NCBI GenBank assembly: GCA_030433055.1
Contig: JAUILJ010000123.1
Location: 1 to 13,021 of the forward strand
Origin: Polyangia bacterium
GTDB lineage: Bacteria > Myxococcota_A > Polyangia > Polyangiales > Polyangiaceae
Direction of reading: 5' to 3'
Length of the DNA: 13,021 bases
The translations under genes and the position numbers were made by a program. The notes under the pieces were generated by a model, which searched no databases, was not told where the DNA came from, and saw only the letters and a program-made list of their open reading frames with translations. Below, in pieces: positions 1 through 6,605 of the stretch (its first letter is position 1; the number at the start of each line of letters is the position of its first letter).

Positions 1-8
1 CCTCGAAG

Positions 9-746
9 TCAGTTGGCGTACACGATCGAACACTTCTTGTTGATGCACTCGGCCGACGCCTCGGCTGGATACGGCGCGCCCGGGCAGGCAGGGCAAGGCG
101 TGCCCTCCCCGCACTGCGTCTGCTCGATCGCGTTGTGCTTCACGGCGATCAACTGATCGGGTGAGGGCGCACAGCCCTCACAGCACCCAGCTCCCCAGCG
201 CAGCTGGCAGTCCTCGTTCCGCTCGCACCCCGTGAGGGAGTCTTCGTCGTAAACATCGACGGCCGTGCAGGTGCCGGCCCGACACACCGCGGTGAAGTTG
301 CCCGGCATGCTGGTGATGCAGCTCGGGCAGTCGATGGTTGCGCAGCGCTCTCCGAAGTAGGTCGACTCGAGCTTGTAGTTGATGGCCAGGAAGCCGTCGA
401 GCACCGGTTCGCTACAATAGCCACAGCAGTTGCTCGGGACGAGGATGCACTGACCAGGTCCCCCACAAGTCGTATATTCCGTGGGGATCCCACCGGTGCC
501 GCCGCTGCCCGCGGCGCCACTGCCACCGTTGCCCACTGCACCGCTACCGGCGGCGCCGGTTCCGCCACTGACGTTCCCTGCGCTCCCGCCGCTGCCCGCG
601 GTCCCCCCAAGGCCACCGCTGGCCGAGCTTCCACCGCTCGCATTCCCGCCTGCGCCTTCACCCCCGGTGAAGCTATCGCCGCCGCATGCCGTCCATCCGA
701 GAGCGACCAACGTCGCCCCACCGATAACCCAGCGTCCCAACCCCAT
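9..746 (-). CDS. Cys-rich lipoprotein with Gly/Ser stalk and two ten-cysteine modules
   Basis: This 245-residue protein is unrecognised as a named family. The start at 746 is chosen because GGAGG lies five bases before the ATG and a hydrophobic signal segment follows (residues 6-20). Cys21 would be the lipidated residue, although Trp at position -3 makes the lipobox atypical. Residues 22-88 are almost only Gly, Ala, Ser and Thr, a flexible stalk of the kind common in surface lipoproteins of Polyangiales. Residues 94-160 and 174-239 are two copies of one module, each with ten cysteines spaced C-x5-C-x6/7-CC-x2-C-x19/23-C-x4/5-C-x2-C-x11/12-C-x4-C. Five disulfides per module are plausible. It is probably outer-membrane anchored and surface or periplasm exposed; what it binds is unknown. 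The longer reading frame back to 881 lacks a signal peptide at its front and was rejected. Confidence 0.85.
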   Translation of the reverse strand: MGLGRWVIGGATLVALGWTACGGDSFTGGEGAGGNASGGSSASGGLGGTAGSGGSAGNVSGGTGAAGSGAVGNGGSGAAGSGGTGGIPTEYTTCGGPGQCILVPSNCCGYCSEPVLDGFLAINYKLESTYFGERCATIDCPSCITSMPGNFTAVCRAGTCTAVDVYDEDSLTGCERNEDCQLRWGAGCCEGCAPSPDQLIAVKHNAIEQTQCGEGTPCPACPGAPYPAEASAECINKKCSIVYAN

Positions 747-756
747 CAGGACCTCC

Positions 757-791
757 AAAAAAAGAAAGCATCGCCGCCTCGTCGGGGCGGC
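757..791 (-). promoter_or_regulatory. Attenuator-like hairpin plus T-tract in the lipoprotein leader
   Basis: Read on the minus strand, GCCGCC and GGCGGC (786-791 and 773-778) form a perfect 6-bp stem around a 7-base loop. Five bases later comes TTTCTTTTTTT (767-757), which runs straight into the GGAGG ribosome site of the lipoprotein gene. A hairpin followed by a T-run is the form of an intrinsic terminator, so it could act as a leader attenuator. The U-rich stretch could instead help ribosome binding. The structure is seen; the function is inferred. Confidence 0.4.
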
Positions 792-877
792 TGACTCATC
801 CAGCCTGCCACATATCTCCGCAGATTCCGCAACAACCGGCCCTTCGACCCAAGCGAGCCCGGGAACGCCGGCGGTGC

Positions 878-889
878 TCACTCGAGTGA
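878..889. promoter_or_regulatory. 12-bp perfect palindrome, candidate operator
   Basis: TCACTCGAGTGA is a perfect palindrome in the gap between the divergent Cys-rich lipoprotein and lpoB-like genes (747-1023). It sits 131 bases from one start codon and 134 from the other. The symmetry and placement suit a dimeric regulator acting on both genes, but no regulator is identifiable. I found no convincing -35/-10 pair in the gap. Confidence 0.3.
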
Positions 890-953
890 CACGCGAAACA
901 GCCTCTTGCCCGAACCAGCAAAAGCCCCCAAAAACTCACACGAAGCCAGCGCA

Positions 954-970
954 CCTCGCCAACGGCGAGG
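954..970 (+). promoter_or_regulatory. Leader hairpin upstream of lpoB-like gene
   Basis: CCTCGCC-AAC-GGCGAGG is a perfect 7-bp stem with a 3-base loop, 53 bases before the lpoB-like start codon. No T-run follows, so it is not a terminator. It may be a structured part of the leader RNA or chance in GC-rich DNA. Confidence 0.25.
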
Positions 971-1023
971 CGGCGCTCTATCCAACACGAGCGCACCCGC
1001 TGAAGCCGCTTGGAGATAGCACC

Positions 1024-1629
1024 ATGATCCGACGATTCGTCCCGCTCTGCCTGTCCCTAGCCCTCGCCGCAGTCACGGCCCTGCCCGCTTGCGGTGGCCC
1101 ACAGCCCGTACGCGGTGAAGAAGTCGAAGGGCTAGACGATGAAGCGTTCAGCACCGGGCTCGATCGCCGGGACCTCGAGAAGATGCTGAACGAGAACATG
1201 AAGGTGTTGCAGTCGAGCGCCATCATCAAACGCTGGGAGGCGGAGAAGAGCCCTGCGATCGCGGTATTGCCGCTCAAGAACGAAACCAGCGAGCACGTGG
1301 AGAGCGCCCTCGAGTCGTTGATGACCGACATCGAGACGCGCCTGGTCAACGCCGGGCACGTCACCGTGATCAATCGTGAACTCCAGCCGCAGCTGATCGA
1401 AGAGATCCGGAGCCAGTACTCCGAGGCGTTCGACCAATCGAACATCGCGCGCTGGGGCAAGCAGATCGGGGCGCGCTACTTCGTAACCGGCAAGGTCTAC
1501 AGCGCCGACGAGCGCAAGGAAGATGAGCGCCGGGTTCAGTACTTCTTGTTCCTTCAGATCATCGACGCGGAAACGAGCGCCACTGTCTTCCAGAACAAGA
1601 CCTCGGTCACCAAGGCCCTCGTCAACTGA
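1024..1629 (+). CDS. lpoB: LpoB-like lipoprotein, penicillin-binding protein activator family
   Basis: In Enterobacteria LpoB is an outer-membrane lipoprotein that reaches through peptidoglycan to activate PBP1b. This 201-residue protein has a signal peptide with a good lipobox (L20-P-A-C23) and a short linker. A domain from about residue 76 to 199 follows the LpoB pattern: AIAVLPLKNET opening strand, a helix with LMTDIETRLVNAG, VINREL, the GARYFVTGKVYS strand and a closing strand pair ending in the TVFQNKTSVTK region. The ATG at 1024 is chosen because it starts the signal peptide and has GGAG eight bases upstream; the open frame back to 481 is a shadow of the opposite gene. The gene for a COG3014-like protein starts 26 bases downstream, a pairing also seen in other proteobacteria. 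The partner PBP is not in this window, so activation of a class A PBP here is inference from family. Confidence 0.85.
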   Translation: MIRRFVPLCLSLALAAVTALPACGGPQPVRGEEVEGLDDEAFSTGLDRRDLEKMLNENMKVLQSSAIIKRWEAEKSPAIAVLPLKNETSEHVESALESLMTDIETRLVNAGHVTVINRELQPQLIEEIRSQYSEAFDQSNIARWGKQIGARYFVTGKVYSADERKEDERRVQYFLFLQIIDAETSATVFQNKTSVTKALVN

Positions 1630-1655
1630 GAGGCGCTTCGCCCACGCCAGCTGTC

Positions 1656-3200
1656 ATGTCGACTCACTCCCGTTCCGTTGCCGTCCTGGGAGTCGGCCTA
1701 TTGGCGCTGGGGTGCGCGGGGCACGCGAGCCGCACCGAAGGCGCGCGGGACGCGCTGGACGCCAATCGCCCGAAGGCAGCCCTGGCGCTGTTGAATGAGG
1801 AACTGGATGTCGACAGCGCCAAGCAGCAGCCCGACGACCTCTCGGGAGACGCCTCCTTGCTGCTCCTCGATCGCTCGATGGTGCTGCAACAGCTCGGCCG
1901 GTACGCGCTGAGCAGCGCGGATCTCCAGGCAGCGGACAAGGCCATCGACCTGCTCGACTTGAGTCGCGGGACGGCGGACGACATCGGCAAGTACCTGTTC
2001 AGTGACGACACGGGGCCATACAAAGCGCCGCCCTACGAGAAGCTGCTGATCAACACCATGAACATGGTGAACTACTTGGTGCGCCACGATCTCAACGGCG
2101 CCCGCGTCGAAGCGCGTCGACTCGCAGTGATGCAGCAGTACCTCAAGGAACACGAAGGTCAGGGCGCTGCGCTCACCGGACCGGGCAGCTACCTCGCGGG
2201 GTTCACCTTCGAGAAGAGCGGCCGCGCCGACGAAGCGCTGCGCTACTACGACGAAGCATTACAGTATGGAAATTACAAGAGCCTCTACCCCGTAGTGCGC
2301 CGGGTGGCCGCAGAGGGCAGCTATCGCTCGCCGCGCATCCGCAAGATCCTGGAGACGGCGCCGGTCACCGACGGCGCGGCGCTGGTTGCACCTGAATTCC
2401 GCGTCGCGCAGCGCCCAGCGCCGAGCCCGTACATGGCGGTGGAGGTAGAAGACGGCGCTCAGCCCGAAGCTCCTCTCCCCCAAACTCCCGAACAGAGCGC
2501 CGAGCGCCAGAGCGCCGCTGCGGACGGCCAGCCAGAGCAGGCGACGAAGTCCGAGAGCCGCCCGGAAACACCGCTCAAGAAGCTCCCGAAGCCGACAGAG
2601 CTGCTGGTCGTGATCAACTACGGTCGCGTGCCGTCGAAGGTCGCCAAGCGCATCCCCATCGGGCTCGCGCTCACGTGGGCCGCCGGGCACATGCCTCCGG
2701 GCAAGGCGGCGCAAGCCAACCGCCTGGCGGCCCAGGGTCTGGTCACCTGGATCAACTACCCCGCCCTCGGCAAGGCGCGGGGGCAGTTCGAGGTCCCCGA
2801 GTTTGCCATCGACGGCGAGCCCGCACCGCTCGAGGCGGCGATCGGCATCGACCTGGAGGCGCGTGCCGCGTGGAAAGATGCAGAAGGCGCGGTTATCGGC
2901 GCAGCCATCACGCGCATGATCTCACGAGTCGTCGCTGGCGAGGTGGCGCGGACCGCCGCAGGCCGGGACAGCATCTGGGGACTGCTGGCGTCTCTGGGCA
3001 CCCAGGCGACGTTGACCGCTGTCGACACACCTGACACTCGCAGCTGGGCGCTCTTGCCCGCCCGCATGGCGATCGGGCGAAAGGTGGTCCGCCCTGGCGC
3101 GCACGACGTGACGCTCGGCGCGCGCGGCAACTACAAGACCGCGCGTATCAGCTTGAAAGAAGGCGGCTGGGCCGTGCTGAACCTCACGGTGCTCAACTGA
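1656..3200 (+). CDS. COG3014-like lipoprotein with TPR-like helices
   Basis: This 514-residue lipoprotein has a signal peptide ending in A17-L-G-C20. Residues 28-215 are TPR-like helical repeats, including the PYEKLLINTMNMVNYLVRHD stretch and the following ARVEARR segment, then a DEALRYYDEAL helix. Residues 255-315 are a Pro/Glu/Ser/Ala-rich insert. The C-terminal domain (about 315-514) has the features I associate with COG3014: a LLVVINYGRVPSK strand, a mixed domain, a DTRSWALLPA motif and a final beta-rich part. Its function is not known; its habit of sitting next to lpoB suggests a role in outer-membrane control of wall synthesis. It lies 26 bases after the lpoB-like stop, so co-transcription is likely, although no strong ribosome site precedes the ATG. 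Its stop is only 12 bases from the stop of the convergent CBM9-like gene, with no terminator visible between them. Confidence 0.75.
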   Translation: MSTHSRSVAVLGVGLLALGCAGHASRTEGARDALDANRPKAALALLNEELDVDSAKQQPDDLSGDASLLLLDRSMVLQQLGRYALSSADLQAADKAIDLLDLSRGTADDIGKYLFSDDTGPYKAPPYEKLLINTMNMVNYLVRHDLNGARVEARRLAVMQQYLKEHEGQGAALTGPGSYLAGFTFEKSGRADEALRYYDEALQYGNYKSLYPVVRRVAAEGSYRSPRIRKILETAPVTDGAALVAPEFRVAQRPAPSPYMAVEVEDGAQPEAPLPQTPEQSAERQSAAADGQPEQATKSESRPETPLKKLPKPTELLVVINYGRVPSKVAKRIPIGLALTWAAGHMPPGKAAQANRLAAQGLVTWINYPALGKARGQFEVPEFAIDGEPAPLEAAIGIDLEARAAWKDAEGAVIGAAITRMISRVVAGEVARTAAGRDSIWGLLASLGTQATLTAVDTPDTRSWALLPARMAIGRKVVRPGAHDVTLGARGNYKTARISLKEGGWAVLNLTVLN

Positions 3201-3212
3201 GCGGGCGCGGCA

Positions 3213-5149
3213 CTACTGGCGCTTGAACGCGCCGCCCTCGTAGCGGTAGTCGAGCTGAGTGACCGACCCCCAAGGCAGGAGCAGCGGCTCGAGGCCACCA
3301 GCCGTCCCCGTTTCCACGGGGAATGGATAGCTCGCCTTGTCCCAGCCCACGACGCGGCCGGCCTTGAGCTGGAGCTCGAAGCCTTTCTTCAACGGCTTGA
3401 ACAGCAAGCTGCCTATCACCCGCTTGTCTGCGAGGGTACGCCCCGTCTCCGCACCAAAGATGCGCGTCAGAGACTCCGCGCCGACTTCGTAGACGAGCAG
3501 CGCATGGCGCTCGACGACGATGCCGCCAAACTCCTCGCTCGTCTTCGTCTTGAGGGTGGCCCTGACGAGGATCTCCGCTTTGCCATCCCCCGTGAGGTCC
3601 TTGGCGGTGACGGCGCCTTCGCTGGCAAGGTGATGTACGCGAAGCCCGTTCCCCCGCGGTAACCAGTTCCGAAGACAACGACATCGAGCCCGTGCACCAG
3701 GACGCGCTCCATCTCGGGCCCGCCATAGACGTTGGTCACGAAGTCGAAGCGTGGCTTCGCTTTGCCCACCTTCCGCGACTTGCGATACAGGGCGTATACC
3801 TGATCTTGCAGCTCGTCAGCCGTCGGCGGGCGGGGCGCTGGCGGAGGTGGCGGGCCGGCTGCCTTGGAACCAGACTTGGGCGCGCTGCCAGCACTGGTGA
3901 GGCGCGGCTTGCCCTTCTTCTCGCCCAGCTGCTTGAACTGCTTGCCGTCCCAGCCAAAGCTGCGCTCGGCGATGCCCTCCCAGGGCAGCAAGGTGGCCCC
4001 CATCTCGCTTTGTTGTGCCTCGCGGAAAGACCCTTGGTCCCAGCCTTCGGCGACGTCGTCAGCGATCACGATGGCCTTCTTGCCACCGACCGTCTTCAGG
4101 CTCACCTTGTTCTGGATCTTACCGTCAGCGGAGACGATCGCCGTCTCGTGCTCGAAGGCGATGAAGGGCTCGCCCTTGTCCGAAAGGCTCATCACCTCCA
4201 GGTACTCGCGATAGCTGTCCGCCGCGCCTACGCGCTTCCGCAGAAGTATTTCCGCGCGACCATCACCCGTGAGGTCTTCGAGCTCCAGGTAAGGCACCAT
4301 ACTGGCGTCCTTGACCGAGAGATCCTTGAAGAAGAACTGCTTGCCCCCACGATATCCGCTGCCCACGATGGTGAGGAAGCCACCGTACAGCGCGACTTGC
4401 TCGAGCTGCGCGTCGCCAGTGATGTTGCCGTAGACGGCCTTGTCCGGGTTGGGGCCCAACCCCTTCGGGGACAGCAGACTCCTGTCCAACCCCTGTTCGT
4501 TCTCGAAGCGCAGCGGTGGCAGCGCGAAGCCCCCTCGAGCGTCACTGGTGCCGATGATCGCCTTCTGCTTGCCGCTGGCGTAGTCGACGTAGCGCACCGC
4601 CCCGTGCAGGCCGACCCGGAGCTTGCTGGTCGCCGGCAGGGAGCGCCACGGGATCGAAGCCTCGATATCGATGCCGCCGTCGGTCGCAGACTCGACGATC
4701 TTCGCCCCCGGGACCGCGCGCTTGCCGCCGAGCTTCACTGCCCCAGCGCTCTTGCCAGGCACGCCGCTGAACAGCCACAGATCGTAGGTGGTGTAGCCGC
4801 CTCCTGACTTGGGCACTACCAGGGACACCTCGACGCGGTCTTCGTTCGCGCCCATGGCAGGCGTGCGAACGATCTGATCGTCTTTGATCGTCACCGCGAC
4901 GTACAGCGCCTTGGCGTCATACGCGAGCGCCGCCGAGGCGCGGTCCCCGCCAGGGCTACCCTTTAGCGTATGGGAAAGCTTGGTGAAGCCAGACCACTCC
5001 TTGAGCCAGCCATCGATGGACAGCTTCTTGCCCTGGACCGAGTTGGCGTTCAGGGTGGCACCGCCGGCCTGGGCGCTGGAGGCTGAGAGTAGGCAGCACG
5101 CGGCGCCGACCAGCCAGGCTGTGGCGCGCCCCTTCTTGCGCTCGTTCAT
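3213..5149 (-). CDS. Exported CBM9-like protein with two internal repeats; frameshifted near 3621
   Basis: Start and first 509 codons are read from 5149; the frame is then lost by one missing base at about 3620-3622. Shifting there restores 135 more codons to the stop at 3213, about 645 residues in all. Without correction the protein runs into a meaningless Arg/Ser tail and stops at 3467. Residues 1-28 are a signal peptide (AQA cleavage site). Residues 40-215 resemble carbohydrate-binding module family 9-like domains: IDGWLKEW, ALAYDAKALYVAVTIKDD, EDRVEVSL. Two repeats follow, about 240-408 and 472-645. Each has N-[IV]-x-G, G-[ST]-GYRGG, a DLTGDG[RK]AEIL motif resembling FG-GAP/VCBS calcium sites, and a closing LLPW...QF/AFK segment. 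A Pro-rich linker (432-442) separates them. The ATG overlaps the pspA stop by four bases (ATGA), so translation is probably coupled. Ligand and role are unknown. Confidence 0.75.
3618..3625 (-). other. Frameshift site in CBM9-like gene
   Basis: On the minus strand the frame reads TTG-CCA-GC and then must resume at GAA (3620-3618), so one base is missing. Before it the protein matches the start of repeat 1 (GTGYRGG); after it, in the other frame, it matches the rest (DLTGDGKAEIL, LLPW). No slippery heptamer is present, so programmed frameshifting is unlikely. A sequence error or a recent mutation explains it better. Confidence 0.8.
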
Positions 5150-5961
5150 CGCTTCAACCTGAGCTCCGCCTGTTGCTCAGCCTCGAGCTCCTCCAGCGCG
5201 CGCGCCAGCTCCTCACGCTCGGCGTCGTCGAGCTGTTCGAACTCCTCTTCGACCCGCACGGGCTGCGCCTCTTGCTCTGGTTCCTCAGGGATCAACCCCA
5301 TCTTTCGCTTGAGGCTCACCAGATCCTCTTCCGCGCCAGAGGTCATCTCCAGCTGCGCGAAGCGCTCCTTGAGCACGTCGCCGGAGTACTCCTCGGCCAG
5401 CTCTGCGCCGGCCTCGGCCTCGGCCTCGACCCGGTTGATCTCATTTTCCATGCGGTCGAAGGTCTCGAACGCGCTCGCGTTCTTCAGCCCGCTCATCGTG
5501 GCCTGAATCGCCTTCTGTGCCTCTGCGCGCCGTTTACGGGCGATGAGCAGCGCCTTCTTGCGCTTGGCTTCTTCGATCTTGTTGCTCAGCGCCCGTAGCG
5601 CGACCTTGAGTTGATCGACGGCCGCCTTCTGCTTCTGCCACTGGAGCTTGAACTGCTCGGCCAGGTTGTCGTGCTCGCGCTTGCGCGCCAGCGCCTCCTT
5701 CGCGAGCGCGTCGTCTTGCGCCCGCACCGCCATCATCGCGCGGCGCTCCCACTCGGCTGCGTTCGACGCCTCTTGCTCGGCTTGCTTCGCGAGCTTCTTC
5801 TCGTCGGCGATGGCCACGGCGACTTGCTTCTTCGCTTCGTGGAGCTGCTCGTTCATGTCGAGCACGACTTGATTGAGCATCTTCTCCGGATCCTCGGAGG
5901 TGCTGATCATGTCGTTGATGTTGGATTTGATGAGGCGGGCGAGCCTTGCAAAGATCCCCAT
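5146..5961 (-). CDS. pspA: PspA/IM30 (Vipp1) family membrane-maintenance protein
   Basis: PspA/IM30 proteins are cytoplasmic ESCRT-III-like proteins that coat and stabilise the inner membrane during stress. This 271-residue protein begins with the family's amphipathic helix MGIFARLARLIKSNINDMI, then the EDPEKMLNQ motif, then continuous charged helices through about residue 200, including the FDRMENEI segment. Residues 226-271 are a very acidic helical extension (EEEFEQLDDAEREE), longer than in E. coli PspA. AGGAGA before the ATG gives a good ribosome site. It starts three bases after the stop of the YbjN-like gene and its stop overlaps the next start, so it is the middle gene of a three-gene operon. 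No PspF-like enhancer-binding protein, PspB or PspC is present, so regulation differs from the E. coli system. Confidence 0.92.
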   Translation of the reverse strand: MGIFARLARLIKSNINDMISTSEDPEKMLNQVVLDMNEQLHEAKKQVAVAIADEKKLAKQAEQEASNAAEWERRAMMAVRAQDDALAKEALARKREHDNLAEQFKLQWQKQKAAVDQLKVALRALSNKIEEAKRKKALLIARKRRAEAQKAIQATMSGLKNASAFETFDRMENEINRVEAEAEAGAELAEEYSGDVLKERFAQLEMTSGAEEDLVSLKRKMGLIPEEPEQEAQPVRVEEEFEQLDDAEREELARALEELEAEQQAELRLKR

Positions 5962-5964
5962 GAC

Positions 5965-6363
5965 TCAGCTCTCCTTTCCCTCGACCATCGTTCGCAAGCT
6001 TGGAACATGTTCGGCGAGCGCCAGATCCATGTCCGCCAAGATGGCCTCGAGCTCATTCAGGTCCATGTTGGCGAGCTCGAGCGCCGCGGTGAGCACGATG
6101 CGACCGTTCTCCAGCGCGTAGGCGGAGTGCACCAGGTCCACGGCGTTCAGCTCGAGCAGGCGCCGGAACAGCTTGGCCTCCCTCGCCGCGTCCGCGTTCG
6201 GCGCCGGTCCCACGTCGACCTGCGCGACCAGCACGGGCTGGGCGACGCGCAGCGCGATCGGTGGCCGGTGCGCGCCCGCGCTCACCAAATACGTCCCATC
6301 CTCGCTCCGCTCGAAGCCGCGCTCGAGCTTGTTGAGGTACCCCTCTAGAACCTCGTTCGACAT
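5965..6363 (-). CDS. YbjN / type III secretion chaperone-like fold protein
   Basis: This 132-residue cytoplasmic protein has no signal peptide or membrane segment. The layout of an N-terminal helix (EVLEGYLNKLERGF), three or so beta strands (TYLVSA, IALRVAQPVLVAQVDVG), a helix with KLFRRLLELN, two more strands (AYALENGRIVLTAAL) and a C-terminal helix (LNELEAILADMDLALA) is that of YbjN-like and CesT/Tir-chaperone-like proteins. Such proteins often bind a partner, and a related arrangement (YjfI next to the PspA paralogue YjfJ) is known in E. coli. A role as a PspA partner is therefore a reasonable inference. The ATG at 6363 is preferred over a GTG at 6402 because the extra 13 residues do not fit the fold; its ribosome site is weak. 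It is the first gene of the operon. Confidence 0.7.
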   Translation of the reverse strand: MSNEVLEGYLNKLERGFERSEDGTYLVSAGAHRPPIALRVAQPVLVAQVDVGPAPNADAAREAKLFRRLLELNAVDLVHSAYALENGRIVLTAALELANMDLNELEAILADMDLALAEHVPSLRTMVEGKES

Positions 6364-6573
6364 GAGGGCGGAGCCTACCACGAGGGCCGGCAACACACGC
6401 ACTCAGCTCGGAGCGAGGTGCTCACCCACGACATCATCCAGAGCCGACACCTGGACCCATCGAGCGCCGCTCCTCAGCTCCGAACGCGCAGCCTGCGCGG
6501 GTGGGGGTGAGACGCAGCGTCCGGCCAAAGCGGCGCCCCAAAGAGGCGCTGACTCGCGACCGATTCGAGCGGC

Positions 6574-6605
6574 ATGGCCAAGCCTCGTAGTGTAGGCTTG
6601 GCCAT
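6574..6605 (+). promoter_or_regulatory. Perfect 12-bp inverted repeat overlapping the guaB start codon
   Basis: ATGGCCAAGCCT (6574-6585), an 8-base spacer, and AGGCTTGGCCAT (6594-6605) are exact reverse complements. The right arm contains the only Shine-Dalgarno-like AGG and the first two bases of the preferred guaB ATG. As RNA it would bury the ribosome site and start codon in a stable stem; as DNA it could be an operator. No T-run follows, so it is not an ordinary terminator. The left arm also supplies an in-frame ATG at 6574. Confidence 0.6.

Noticed and set aside
3201..3212. Terminator between the convergent COG3014-like and CBM9-like genes
   Set aside because: Only 12 bases separate the stop codons and no hairpin with a T-run is visible there.
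3618..3625. Programmed ribosomal frameshift in the CBM9-like gene
   Set aside because: No slippery heptamer lies at the junction and no stimulating hairpin is evident just downstream on the minus strand; a missing base is simpler.
3692..4807. Plus-strand open frame of 371 residues opposite the CBM9-like gene
   Set aside because: Composition is that of an antisense frame (Leu/Arg/Ala/Val-rich), and the minus strand shows conserved repeat motifs in phase with the real gene.
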